A stretch of DNA of 46,329 nt, taken from NCBI GenBank assembly GCA_026400325.1, contig JAPLPF010000177.1, forward strand, positions 1 to 46,329, read 5' to 3'. The notes beneath the pieces were generated by a model that saw only the letters and a program-made list of their open reading frames with translations, was not told where the DNA came from and made no database searches. The position numbers were made by a program, and so were the translations under genes. The DNA is from Rhodobacterales bacterium (GTDB lineage: Bacteria > Pseudomonadota > Alphaproteobacteria > Rhodobacterales > Rhodobacteraceae). Within the stretch, counting starts at the first letter, position 1; each line of letters starts with the position of its first letter. Of this stretch, positions 33,916 through 40,616 are shown in pieces.

Positions 33916-35069
33916 CACGCGGCCCCCAGTCTTTGGCTGCGAAAGAGGCCGAACATTCGGGTCAGAAGCATCCGCACCATCATGTCCAGCGCCCCGGTGA
34001 ACAGGATCACCAGCCCCTGCACGACGATCCGCATTTCGGGCGGCACCTGCAGGATCAGCCCAAGCTCGGCCCCGCCCTGATAGAGGAAGCCGAAAAGAAG
34101 GGCTGCAAGCACCACGCCAAGGGGGTGGTTGCGGCCCATCAGGGCCACCGCGATGCCGATAAAGCCCGCACCTTCCGACGAGTTCTGCAGAAGTCGTCCC
34201 GCCTCGCCCATCACGTTGTTGACGCTCATCATGCCCGCAAGTGCCCCCGAGATCAGCATGGCCACCATGATGATGAAGGTCGGGTTGATGCCGGCATAGC
34301 GCGCTGCCGCTTCGGATTTGCCGAAGGCTCGGATCTGATAGCCAAGTCGCGTCCGCCATAGAAGTGCCCAGACAACGACCGCCATGGCCAGCGCAAGGAA
34401 CAGCGTCACGTTGGCGGGCACGCCGGTGAACATCAGCTCGCCCTTCGCGTTCACGCGCTGCATCCCGTCGGCACCCATCACCGCATAGAACTGACGAATG
34501 CCCGGGATTTCGTTGAAGGTCGGCAGCGCCGCCGCGGCGGGGAAGCGGGCCGAGGCCGGGTCCATCTGTCCGTCGGGGCGCAGGACGTCGACAAGGAGAT
34601 AGACCAGAAGCGCTGCGGCGATGTAGTTGAACATGATCGTGGTGATGACGATGTGGCTGCCGCGCTTGGCCTGAAGGTAAGCCGGGATTGCCGCCCAGGC
34701 CGCGCCAAAGACCGCAGCCCCCACCGTCGCGCCCGCCAGGGCCAGCGTCCAGTGCGGCCAGGGGATATAGAGACACACCAGCGCCACGCCCAGGGCCCCC
34801 AGCTGCGCCTGCCCTTCGCCGCCGATATTGAACAGGCCTGCGTGGAATGCGACCGTCACTGCAAGGCCGGTGAAGATGAAGCTGGTGGTGTAATAAAGCG
34901 TATAGCCCCAGCCGTAGGCCGACCCAAGCGCACCCTGGACCATGACGTCGAACGCCTCGACCGGGCTTTGCCCGATCGCCAGCAGCACAAGGGCCGAGAT
35001 GAAGGCGGCAAGGATCAGCGAGACAAGGGGGACAAGGACGACATCGGCCCAGCGCGGAAGTCGGTCCAT
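33915..35069 (-). CDS. Nucleoside ABC permease (NupP/BmpB-like)
   Basis: 384-residue permease with eight to ten helices, the longer of the two membrane subunits. FHAGLFNIGGEGQAQLGALG (about 80-99) is the family signature, and the coupling loop RTRLGYQIRAFGKSEAAARY is intact. A periplasmic segment (about 165-235, with QMDPASARFPAAAALPTF) is typical. The start is at ATG 35069, overlapping the ATPase stop by one base; a GTG codon just before it is an alternative. Works with the ATPase at 35069-36616 and the binding protein at 36986-37978. Confidence 0.92.
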   Translation of the reverse strand: MDRLPRWADVVLVPLVSLILAAFISALVLLAIGQSPVEAFDVMVQGALGSAYGWGYTLYYTTSFIFTGLAVTVAFHAGLFNIGGEGQAQLGALGVALVCLYIPWPHWTLALAGATVGAAVFGAAWAAIPAYLQAKRGSHIVITTIMFNYIAAALLVYLLVDVLRPDGQMDPASARFPAAAALPTFNEIPGIRQFYAVMGADGMQRVNAKGELMFTGVPANVTLFLALAMAVVVWALLWRTRLGYQIRAFGKSEAAARYAGINPTFIIMVAMLISGALAGMMSVNNVMGEAGRLLQNSSEGAGFIGIAVALMGRNHPLGVVLAALLFGFLYQGGAELGLILQVPPEMRIVVQGLVILFTGALDMMVRMLLTRMFGLFRSQRLGAA

Positions 35070-36616
35070 CACGCGGCCTCCCCTTTTCCGGTCATCCCGG
35101 CCATCATCATTCCAAGTTCACGCTCGTTGGTCTTTTCAGGATCGCGGAACCCCATCAACTTGCCGTCGAACATTACCGCGATGCGGTCGGAAAGTGACAT
35201 GATTTCATCAAGCTCCACACTGACCAGAAGGATGGCCTTGCCCTGATCGCGCAGGGCGACGATCTGCTTGTGGATGAACTCGATCGCGCCGATGTCCACC
35301 CCCCGCGTCGGCTGGCCGATCAGAAGAAGCTCGGGGTTCTGCTCGATCTCGCGGGCGACGACGATCTTCTGCTGGTTGCCGCCGGAGAAGCTTTTCGCCT
35401 GCAACCATGGGTTCGGGGGGCGCACGTCGAACTTTTCCATCTTCTTGCGGGTATCCTCACGCAAGGCGTCATTGTCCATGAAAAGCGCGTTTTTCTGGTA
35501 TTCCGGTTCGTTGAAATAGCCGAAGGCCACGTTTTCCCAGGCGGTGAAATCGAGGATCAGACCGTAGTGATGCCGGTCCTCGGGCACATGTGCGATACCC
35601 GCGCGGCGGCGCGACTGCCCGTCGGACCCCTTGCCGGAAAGGGGCAGGTCAGCCCCGTTCAGCGTGATCCGGCCTGTCGCCCGCATCATTCCGCCCAAAG
35701 CGGCAAGAAGCTCGGATTGCCCGTTCCCGGCGACCCCGGCAATGCCAAGGATCTCGCCCGCCCGGATCTCGAAACCTACACCCTTGAGGCGTTCGACCTT
35801 GTGTTCATCGCTGACGCGAAGATCCTCGACCTTCAGGACCACCGCCCCGGGTGTGGCGGGCTTCTTTTCCACCTCCAGCAGAACCTTGCGGCCCACCATC
35901 AGCTCTGCCAGCTGTTCGGGGCTGGTCTCTGCGGTCTTGACGGTGGCGACCATCGTACCGCGCCGCATGACACTGACGTTGTCGGTTGCCTCCATGATCT
36001 CGCGCAGCTTGTGGGTAATCAGGATGACCGTCTTGCCCTGATCCTTCAGCCCTTTCAGGATACGGAACAGATGGTCCGCCTCGTCCGGGGTCAGAACGCC
36101 GGTCGGTTCGTCAAGGATGAGGATATCGGCCTGACGATACAGCGCCTTCAGGATTTCCACCCGCTGCTGGTGGCCGACCGACAGGTCCTCGATCAAGGCA
36201 TCGGGGTCGACGTCCAGCTCATAGTCGCGCGACAGCGCCTCCAGCACCTTGCGGGCCTTGGCGAGCGAGGTGTTCAGAAGCGCCCCCTCCTCGGCCCCCA
36301 GCACGACGTTTTCCAGCACGGTGAAGTTCTGCACCAGCTTGAAGTGCTGGAATACCATGCCGATCCCGGCGCGGATGGCACTTTGGCTGTCGGGGATAAG
36401 GGTGGGCTGGCCGCCAACGAAGATCTGCCCGGCATCGGCCTTGTAAAAGCCGTAGAGGATCGACATCAGCGTGGATTTGCCAGCGCCGTTTTCACCGATG
36501 ATCCCGTGGATCGTGCCGCGCGGAACCGCGATGTTGATGTCCTTGTTCGCCTGCACCGGACCAAAGGCCTTCGAGATGCCCTTCAGTTCGATGGCATATT
36601 GTGCTGCGCTTTCCAT
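35069..36616 (-). CDS. Nucleoside ABC transporter ATPase (NupO/BmpA-system, two ABC domains)
   Basis: 515-residue fused ATPase. Domain 1 has Walker A GENGAGKST (41-49), signature LSVGHQQRVEI and Walker B ILILDEPTGVLTP. Domain 2 has the relaxed Walker A GVAGNGQSE, signature FSGGNQQKIVVARE and the degenerate Walker B LLIGQPTRGVDIGA, in which the usual Asp-Glu is Gly-Gln. This asymmetry is normal for the ribose/nucleoside group, where only one site hydrolyses ATP well. The ATG at 36616 lies a single base after the stop of a short upstream reading frame. It energises uptake through the two downstream permeases. Confidence 0.95.
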   Translation of the reverse strand: MESAAQYAIELKGISKAFGPVQANKDINIAVPRGTIHGIIGENGAGKSTLMSILYGFYKADAGQIFVGGQPTLIPDSQSAIRAGIGMVFQHFKLVQNFTVLENVVLGAEEGALLNTSLAKARKVLEALSRDYELDVDPDALIEDLSVGHQQRVEILKALYRQADILILDEPTGVLTPDEADHLFRILKGLKDQGKTVILITHKLREIMEATDNVSVMRRGTMVATVKTAETSPEQLAELMVGRKVLLEVEKKPATPGAVVLKVEDLRVSDEHKVERLKGVGFEIRAGEILGIAGVAGNGQSELLAALGGMMRATGRITLNGADLPLSGKGSDGQSRRRAGIAHVPEDRHHYGLILDFTAWENVAFGYFNEPEYQKNALFMDNDALREDTRKKMEKFDVRPPNPWLQAKSFSGGNQQKIVVAREIEQNPELLLIGQPTRGVDIGAIEFIHKQIVALRDQGKAILLVSVELDEIMSLSDRIAVMFDGKLMGFRDPEKTNERELGMMMAGMTGKGEAA

Positions 36617-36617
36617 T

Positions 36618-36986
36618 CTACTCTAGATACCTGCAGGAAACCTTGGCGATGTCCGTTACGTTTATCTTCTGAAACATAATGGCACTGACCTCTGCATATC
36701 CATTTGTCACGGCGATGAGGTTCCCATCTGCGCCGACCGCGACACATTGGATTCCCCCATCTCGAGGTCCCAAAATCTCGAAAATCGCGTAATCCATTGT
36801 TTGACGTCCGCGAACCACGAGGATTTCATCGTCGGCCTTGAAGACAAGCTGCTCTGCCGCAGCATCATCTCCTCCAAGAAACGATCCAGTGACAGCGACT
36901 AGTGTAAGCAGAATAGCTTTGTGGCATAACGAGAAAAGGGCGGCAGTTGCCTGCCGCCCTCCGTAGTTAATCGAACGCAAGTCCAT
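36618..36986 (-). CDS. Unrecognised small exported protein, AT-richer, start uncertain
   Basis: 122 codons are open between the bmpA stop (one-base overlap) and the ATPase start (one base away). I do not recognise it. Residues about 24-47 (AILLTLVAVTGSFLGGDDAAAEQ) look like a signal peptide, and the mature part (LVFKADDEILVVRGRQTMDY...) looks beta-rich. The oddity is that codons 9-18 are the bmpA terminator hairpin itself, so the true start may be further in, yet no ATG, GTG or TTG is in frame there. Base composition is clearly lower in GC than its neighbours. It may be an acquired gene, or a fragment whose 5' end was lost. Confidence 0.5.
   Translation of the reverse strand: MDLRSINYGGRQATAALFSLCHKAILLTLVAVTGSFLGGDDAAAEQLVFKADDEILVVRGRQTMDYAIFEILGPRDGGIQCVAVGADGNLIAVTNGYAEVSAIMFQKINVTDIAKVSCRYLE
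36937..36960 (-). terminator. Intrinsic terminator after the nucleoside-binding protein gene
   Basis: Perfect 10-bp stem AGGGCGGCAG / CTGCCGCCCT with loop TTGC, then TTTTCTC on the minus strand, 26 bases after the bmpA stop. It would make the binding protein in excess over the ATPase and permeases. Confidence 0.85.
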
Positions 36987-37978
36987 CAGAACGTTGCCGC
37001 AGGGCAGGTGTTGTCGGACATGTAGTCGTGCACGACCAGTTCGCCCGACTTGATCTTCTCGGCGGCCGCATCCACTGCCGCCTTCATCTCGGGGGTCACG
37101 AGGGCGGCGTTGTTGTCGTCCATCGCGTAGCCCACGCCGTCGGCCTTGAGGTCCAGCACGTTGATGCCGGGCTTCAGGTCCACGCCTTCCATGAAGGCGT
37201 TGTAGACGGCCACGTCCACGCGCTTGAGCATCGAGGTCAGGACCTGTCCCGGGTGCATGCCGTTCTGGTTGCTGTCCACGCCGATCGAGAGGATGCCTTC
37301 GTCCGCCGCCGCCTGCAGCACACCCACGCCGGTGCCGCCTGCCGCAGCATAGATCACGTCCGCGCCTTGCGCCTTCTGTCCCTTGGCCAGTTCCGCGCCC
37401 TTGACCGGGTCGTTCCAGGCTGCCGGGGTGGTGCCGGTCATGTTCAGGACAACCTTCGCTGCCGGGTTCGCCGCCATCACGCCCTGCGCATAGCCGCAGC
37501 CAAAGCGGCGGATCAGCGGGATGTCCATGCCGCCGATGAAGCCGACCGTTCCGGTCTTCGAGGCGAGGCCGGCCATCATGCCGACAAGGTAGGAGCCTTC
37601 ATGTTCGGTGAAGACCACCGATTTCACGTTCGGCTGGTCGACGACCATGTCGATGATCGCGAATTTGGTGTCCGGGAAATCCGGAGCGACGGTGTTCAGC
37701 ACGTCACCAAAGGCAAAGCCGGTCATGACGACCGGGTTGGCACCCGATTCTGCCATGCGGCGCAGGGCCTGCTCGCGCTGGGCCTCGGACTGCATTTCAA
37801 GTTCCTTGAACGTGCCGCCGGTTTCGGTGGCCCATTTGGTCGCGCCGTTGAACGCGGCCTCGTTGAAGGATTTGTCGAACTTGCCACCCAGATCGAAAAT
37901 GATCGCGGGTTCGGCAAGGGCGGCGCCGGCGGCAAGCGCCATGGCAGAGGCGCCCAAGAGGGATTTCATGAAGGTCAT
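36986..37978 (-). CDS. BMP-family nucleoside-binding lipoprotein-like protein
   Basis: 330-residue periplasmic binding protein of the Bmp/PnrA family, which binds purine nucleosides. A type I signal peptide (MKSLLGASAMALAAGAALAEP) has no lipobox Cys, so the protein is likely soluble. Family blocks: IIFDLGGKFDKSFNEAAFNG (about 26-45), VVMTGFAFGDVLNTVA, VVFTEHEGSYLVGMMAGLAS, GFIGGMDIPLIRRFGCGYAQG and DVIYAAAGGTGVGVLQAAAD. The start is drawn at the first Met; the Met four codons later is as good. First gene of the importer operon; a 14-base palindrome lies about 155 bases upstream. Intact. Confidence 0.94.
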   Translation of the reverse strand: MTFMKSLLGASAMALAAGAALAEPAIIFDLGGKFDKSFNEAAFNGATKWATETGGTFKELEMQSEAQREQALRRMAESGANPVVMTGFAFGDVLNTVAPDFPDTKFAIIDMVVDQPNVKSVVFTEHEGSYLVGMMAGLASKTGTVGFIGGMDIPLIRRFGCGYAQGVMAANPAAKVVLNMTGTTPAAWNDPVKGAELAKGQKAQGADVIYAAAGGTGVGVLQAAADEGILSIGVDSNQNGMHPGQVLTSMLKRVDVAVYNAFMEGVDLKPGINVLDLKADGVGYAMDDNNAALVTPEMKAAVDAAAEKIKSGELVVHDYMSDNTCPAATF

Positions 37979-38133
37979 CGGATGCTCCCGGTCGGTTGTT
38001 GTTATCGGTCATGCCAGCTTTGCGCCGAAAACGCCCCGACAAGGGGCAGGAGTCGGCACTGGCACTCCTTGCGAAGTTGGGGGCAGTCCCTCGGGGTGGT
38101 CAAGGGATATTCGCGGGGCAAGAGGTGGTATTT

Positions 38134-38147
38134 TGACCGTCCGGTCA
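38134..38147. promoter_or_regulatory. 14-bp palindrome upstream of nucleoside importer
   Basis: TGACCG-TC-CGGTCA, perfect 6-bp arms, at the far end of the 166-base region between the bmpA start and the rimI stop. It looks like an operator for a dimeric repressor (TetR-type sites often look like this). It overlaps the last bases of rimI. Confidence 0.4.
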
Positions 38148-38585
38148 GGTTGGGCTGATTGCTGGCGCATCCGTCAGCACCCGGCGCAGCACAAGGGCAT
38201 CCACCGACCGGCTCTCCGGGGTTCGAAAATAGCCGCGCCGTCGGCCGGATTCGGTAAAACCAGCACGGGAATACACGGCGCGGGCCGGGGCATTGTCCTC
38301 GGCAACTTCAAGAAAGGCCACCTCGGCCCCGCGCAGCCGTGCCTGATAAAGAAAGCGCGAGACAAGCCGTTGCCCCAGTCCCCGCCGGCGCGCCTCGGGG
38401 GCGACGGCAAGGGTCAGAAGCTCGGCCTCGCCCGCGACCGCCCGGCCCAGCAGAAACCCGGCATCGCCCTCGACCAGAAGAAAGGCAAGCGGGTCGGCGA
38501 GAAGGGCCGAAAACTCACCCTCGCTCCACGGGCGCGGGGTGGTGAAGGCGCGGGCATGCAGGGTAGCAAGGTCTGAGGGGGTCAT
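38145..38585 (-). CDS. rimI: Ribosomal-protein-alanine N-acetyltransferase
   Basis: 146-residue GNAT acetyltransferase. The acetyl-CoA pyrophosphate loop is APEARRRGLGQRLVSRFL (about 69-86, Arg/Gln-x-x-Gly-x-Gly/Ala pattern), and AEVAFLEVAEDNAPARAVYSRAGFTESGRRRGYF is the RimI-type C-terminal block with the catalytic-region Tyr. Target in E. coli is the N-terminus of ribosomal protein S18. It lies downstream of tsaB, the standard arrangement, separated here by 190 bases with palindromic repeats. Confidence 0.9.
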   Translation of the reverse strand: MTPSDLATLHARAFTTPRPWSEGEFSALLADPLAFLLVEGDAGFLLGRAVAGEAELLTLAVAPEARRRGLGQRLVSRFLYQARLRGAEVAFLEVAEDNAPARAVYSRAGFTESGRRRGYFRTPESRSVDALVLRRVLTDAPAISPT

Positions 38586-38604
38586 GGCGCAGGGCCCGAC
38601 GGCC

Positions 38605-38738
38605 CCCCCACCCTATCCGTCCCCCACAGAGGGCGGAGGGGGGCGAGAACCGCCGAAAGGTGGGGGCAGTTGACTGGAGAGGGATTGGATGGAGCGACAC
38701 CGGTGCCAGGCGCCCCCCCTCCCCTTCGTGGGGAGGGG
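38605..38738. repeat. GC-rich palindromic elements between tsaB and rimI
   Basis: Two structures: an inverted repeat CCCCCACC (38605-38612) / GGTGGGGG (38659-38666) enclosing further complementary GC-rich runs, and a perfect 9-bp hairpin CCCCTCCCC TTCGT GGGGAGGGG (38716-38738). It looks like an intergenic REP-type insertion separating two genes usually close together. Confidence 0.65.
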
Positions 38739-38775
38739 ATGGGGGTGGGGGGCATCCGGCTGAAGGTCATGCCCG

Positions 38776-39459
38776 TCACGGCAGGATCACCGGCGGCGGG
38801 TCAGCGGGCGGGGCCGCATCGGCCCCACGAACGTAGAAGGGGGCGGGACGGTCCGACCACTTCCCACCCGCAGCTTGGAGTTTGTTCAGGGCGATTTCGG
38901 CAATATTGGCCGCAACCGCCTCAGGGTATTCCGTCAGCGTTTCGCTTCGGTCCCATTCGGCATTGAAAGGTCGGGCAATCTCTTCTGCCCGGTAGCCGAA
39001 CACCATAAGATTGGGTTGCCGAAGGTCATCGCGCAGGGCACCGGGCGTCAGAACCGTTGCCGCAGTGATTGGTTTACCGCCTAGGAAGGTCTGCACGTAA
39101 GCTTCTCCACGCGGGGCAGGAAGTGAAATCATCGCGGGTCCTGCAAAACTGAAGCCTTGCTGGTAGAGTTCAAAGGCTGTCACGCCAACCGCGGGAATTC
39201 CAAGACCAAGCGCCAAGCCACGAGCCGCAGCGACCGCAATCCTGATCCCGGTGAAGTTGCCGGGCCCAACCCCTACACCAATCGCGCGCAGGTCGCCCCA
39301 GCGCAGCCCAGCCTCGGTCAGCATCTCTTCCAGCATGGGCATCAGACGCTCGGCCTGACCCTTCTGCATCGGCTCATGACGCCAGACGTGGCCGCCCTCC
39401 CACAACAAAGCGGCCACGCAATGCGCGGCCGATGTGTCGAAGGCAAGGATCGGCAGCAT
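38776..39459 (-). CDS. tsaB: tRNA threonylcarbamoyladenosine biosynthesis protein TsaB
   Basis: 227-residue ASKHA-fold partner of TsaD, needed for the t6A37 modification of ANN-decoding tRNAs. LPILAFDTSAAHCVAALL (2-19) is the N-terminal phosphate-loop-like strand, GVGVGPGNFTGIRIAVAAARGLALGL (split: GVGVGPGNFTG, then IRIAVAAARGLAL) is the TsaB signature with Asn where Ser is common, and PAPRGEAYVQTF follows. It starts one base after the NifU-like gene's stop. Normal length; the C-terminal tail (PPADPPPVILP) is Pro-rich. Confidence 0.94.
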   Translation of the reverse strand: MLPILAFDTSAAHCVAALLWEGGHVWRHEPMQKGQAERLMPMLEEMLTEAGLRWGDLRAIGVGVGPGNFTGIRIAVAAARGLALGLGIPAVGVTAFELYQQGFSFAGPAMISLPAPRGEAYVQTFLGGKPITAATVLTPGALRDDLRQPNLMVFGYRAEEIARPFNAEWDRSETLTEYPEAVAANIAEIALNKLQAAGGKWSDRPAPFYVRGADAAPPADPPPVILP

Positions 39460-39460
39460 T

Positions 39461-40024
39461 TCAGGCCGCGACGGGCCGCACTTCCAGCACTTCCGGAATG
39501 TAGTGCCGCAACAGGTTCTCGATCCCCATCTTCAAGGTCAGGGTCGAGGACGGGCAACCCGCGCAGGCGCCCTGCATGTGCAGGTAGACAACCCCCCGGT
39601 CAAAGCCATGGAAGGTGATGTCGCCGCCATCCTGCGCCACGGCAGGGCGAACGCGGGTATCAAGCAATTCCTTGATCTGGCGCACGATGTCACCGTCTTC
39701 GCCGGTATGTTCGGCATGGCCACCACCGGTCGCACCGTCACCGTCGATGACCGGCTGGCCCGACTGGTAATGCTCCATGATCGCGCCCAGGACCTGCGGC
39801 TTGATGTGCTGCCACTCCACCCCTTCCGACTTGGTCACGGTGACAAAGTCGTTGCCGAAGAACACGCCTGTCACGCCGCCCGCGGCAAAGATGCGCCGGG
39901 CGAGGGGCGACTTCGCCGCAGCCTCGACGCTGGGGAAATCGGCGGTGCCAAGGTCCAGCACGGTCTGGCCGGGCAGGAATTTGAGCGTGGCAGGGTTCGG
40001 CGTGGATTCGGTCTGGATGAACAT
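39461..40024 (-). CDS. NifU-like Fe-S scaffold/carrier protein (Nfu type)
   Basis: 187 residues with an N-terminal Nfu domain (1-90; MFIQTESTPNPATLKFLPGQ is diagnostic, with VFFGNDFVTVTK) and a C-terminal NifU domain (about 110-187) carrying the cluster-binding CAGC in QGACAGCPSSTLTLKMGIEN. It delivers 4Fe-4S clusters to client enzymes, as in human NFU1 and bacterial Nfu. DTRVRPAVAQDGGDITFHGF is the expected start of the NifU domain. A His/Gly-rich linker (GGGHAEHTGEDGD) joins the domains. First gene before tsaB and rimI. Confidence 0.94.
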   Translation of the reverse strand: MFIQTESTPNPATLKFLPGQTVLDLGTADFPSVEAAAKSPLARRIFAAGGVTGVFFGNDFVTVTKSEGVEWQHIKPQVLGAIMEHYQSGQPVIDGDGATGGGHAEHTGEDGDIVRQIKELLDTRVRPAVAQDGGDITFHGFDRGVVYLHMQGACAGCPSSTLTLKMGIENLLRHYIPEVLEVRPVAA

Positions 40025-40138
40025 CTTGCGGTCTCCGACAGGTTCAGTCGGATATGCGCCCTGCACCCCCGACTGTCAAGTTTGGAACCGTTCTAAATCT
40101 TCCTTGCACCGGGCGATCACGGCTTGCCGGTCTGCCCC

Positions 40139-40240
40139 AGAGCCTGTCTGACGCTGACAGAAGCGTCAGACAGGCTTTGGCCATTTACTGGTCACCTGTC
40201 CTTCGACAAGACCGGTGTCCACTTTTGTCGCACAGGCTCT
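40139..40240. repeat. Long hairpin and outer inverted repeat downstream of dgkA
   Basis: A perfect 15-bp stem (AGCCTGTCTGACGCT at 40141-40155 with its complement at 40162-40176, 6-base loop) sits inside a wider inverted repeat AGAGCCTGT (40139-40147) / ACAGGCTCT (40232-40240). The enclosed sequence (40177-40231) does not code. It looks like the remnant of a small mobile or repetitive element; the inner stem could also terminate the dgkA transcript. Confidence 0.6.
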
Positions 40241-40616
40241 AAAGCAGCACGACCCAGGCGGCATAAAGCCCGGTCGCGACCAGCGCGCACATCACGGCAA
40301 AGGACCCAAGGTCCTTGGCATGCCTGGCAAACTCGGACCAGTCGGGCGAAAGGTGGTCTACGATTTCCTCCAATGCGGTGTTCAGCGCCTCGATCACCAG
40401 CACAAAAAGCCCGAGGATCAGCAGCCCAAGCACCTGACCCGCCGAAGCGCCGACCAGCAGGAACAGGCCCAGCACCACCGCAAGCCCAAGCAGTTCCTGC
40501 CGGAACGCTGCCTCACGCCACAGCCGCCGCGCGCCGCCAAGGGAATAGCCCGCAGCGGCCAGAAAATGCGCCGCCCCGGTCTTTCGCGTTGGCTTTTCCC
40601 TGGCCTTGTCAGGCAT
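40239..40616 (-). CDS. dgkA: Diacylglycerol kinase
   Basis: 125-residue inner-membrane lipid kinase that recycles diacylglycerol to phosphatidic acid. Three helices are visible after a basic amphipathic N-terminus (DKAREKPTRKTGAAHF). GYSLGGARRLWREAAFRQEL (about 24-43) holds the conserved Arg/Glu/Ala-Phe-Arg-x-Glu motif, and VLVIEALNTALEEIVDHLSP (about 73-92) is the catalytic signature with Glu-x-x-Asn-Thr-Ala-Ile/Leu-Glu. ATG 40616 overlaps the eptA-like stop by one base (TGATG). The pairing fits biochemistry, because phosphoethanolamine transfer from PE leaves diacylglycerol behind. Confidence 0.95.
   Translation of the reverse strand: MPDKAREKPTRKTGAAHFLAAAGYSLGGARRLWREAAFRQELLGLAVVLGLFLLVGASAGQVLGLLILGLFVLVIEALNTALEEIVDHLSPDWSEFARHAKDLGSFAVMCALVATGLYAAWVVLL

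Noticed and set aside
33916-34776. Large N-terminal extension of the NupQ-like permease
   Set aside because: This is an off-frame reading of the sister permease gene; the real start at 33915 makes a TGATG overlap with it.
35270-36679. A 469-codon plus-strand open frame
   Set aside because: Antisense to the intact two-domain ATPase; no recognisable product.
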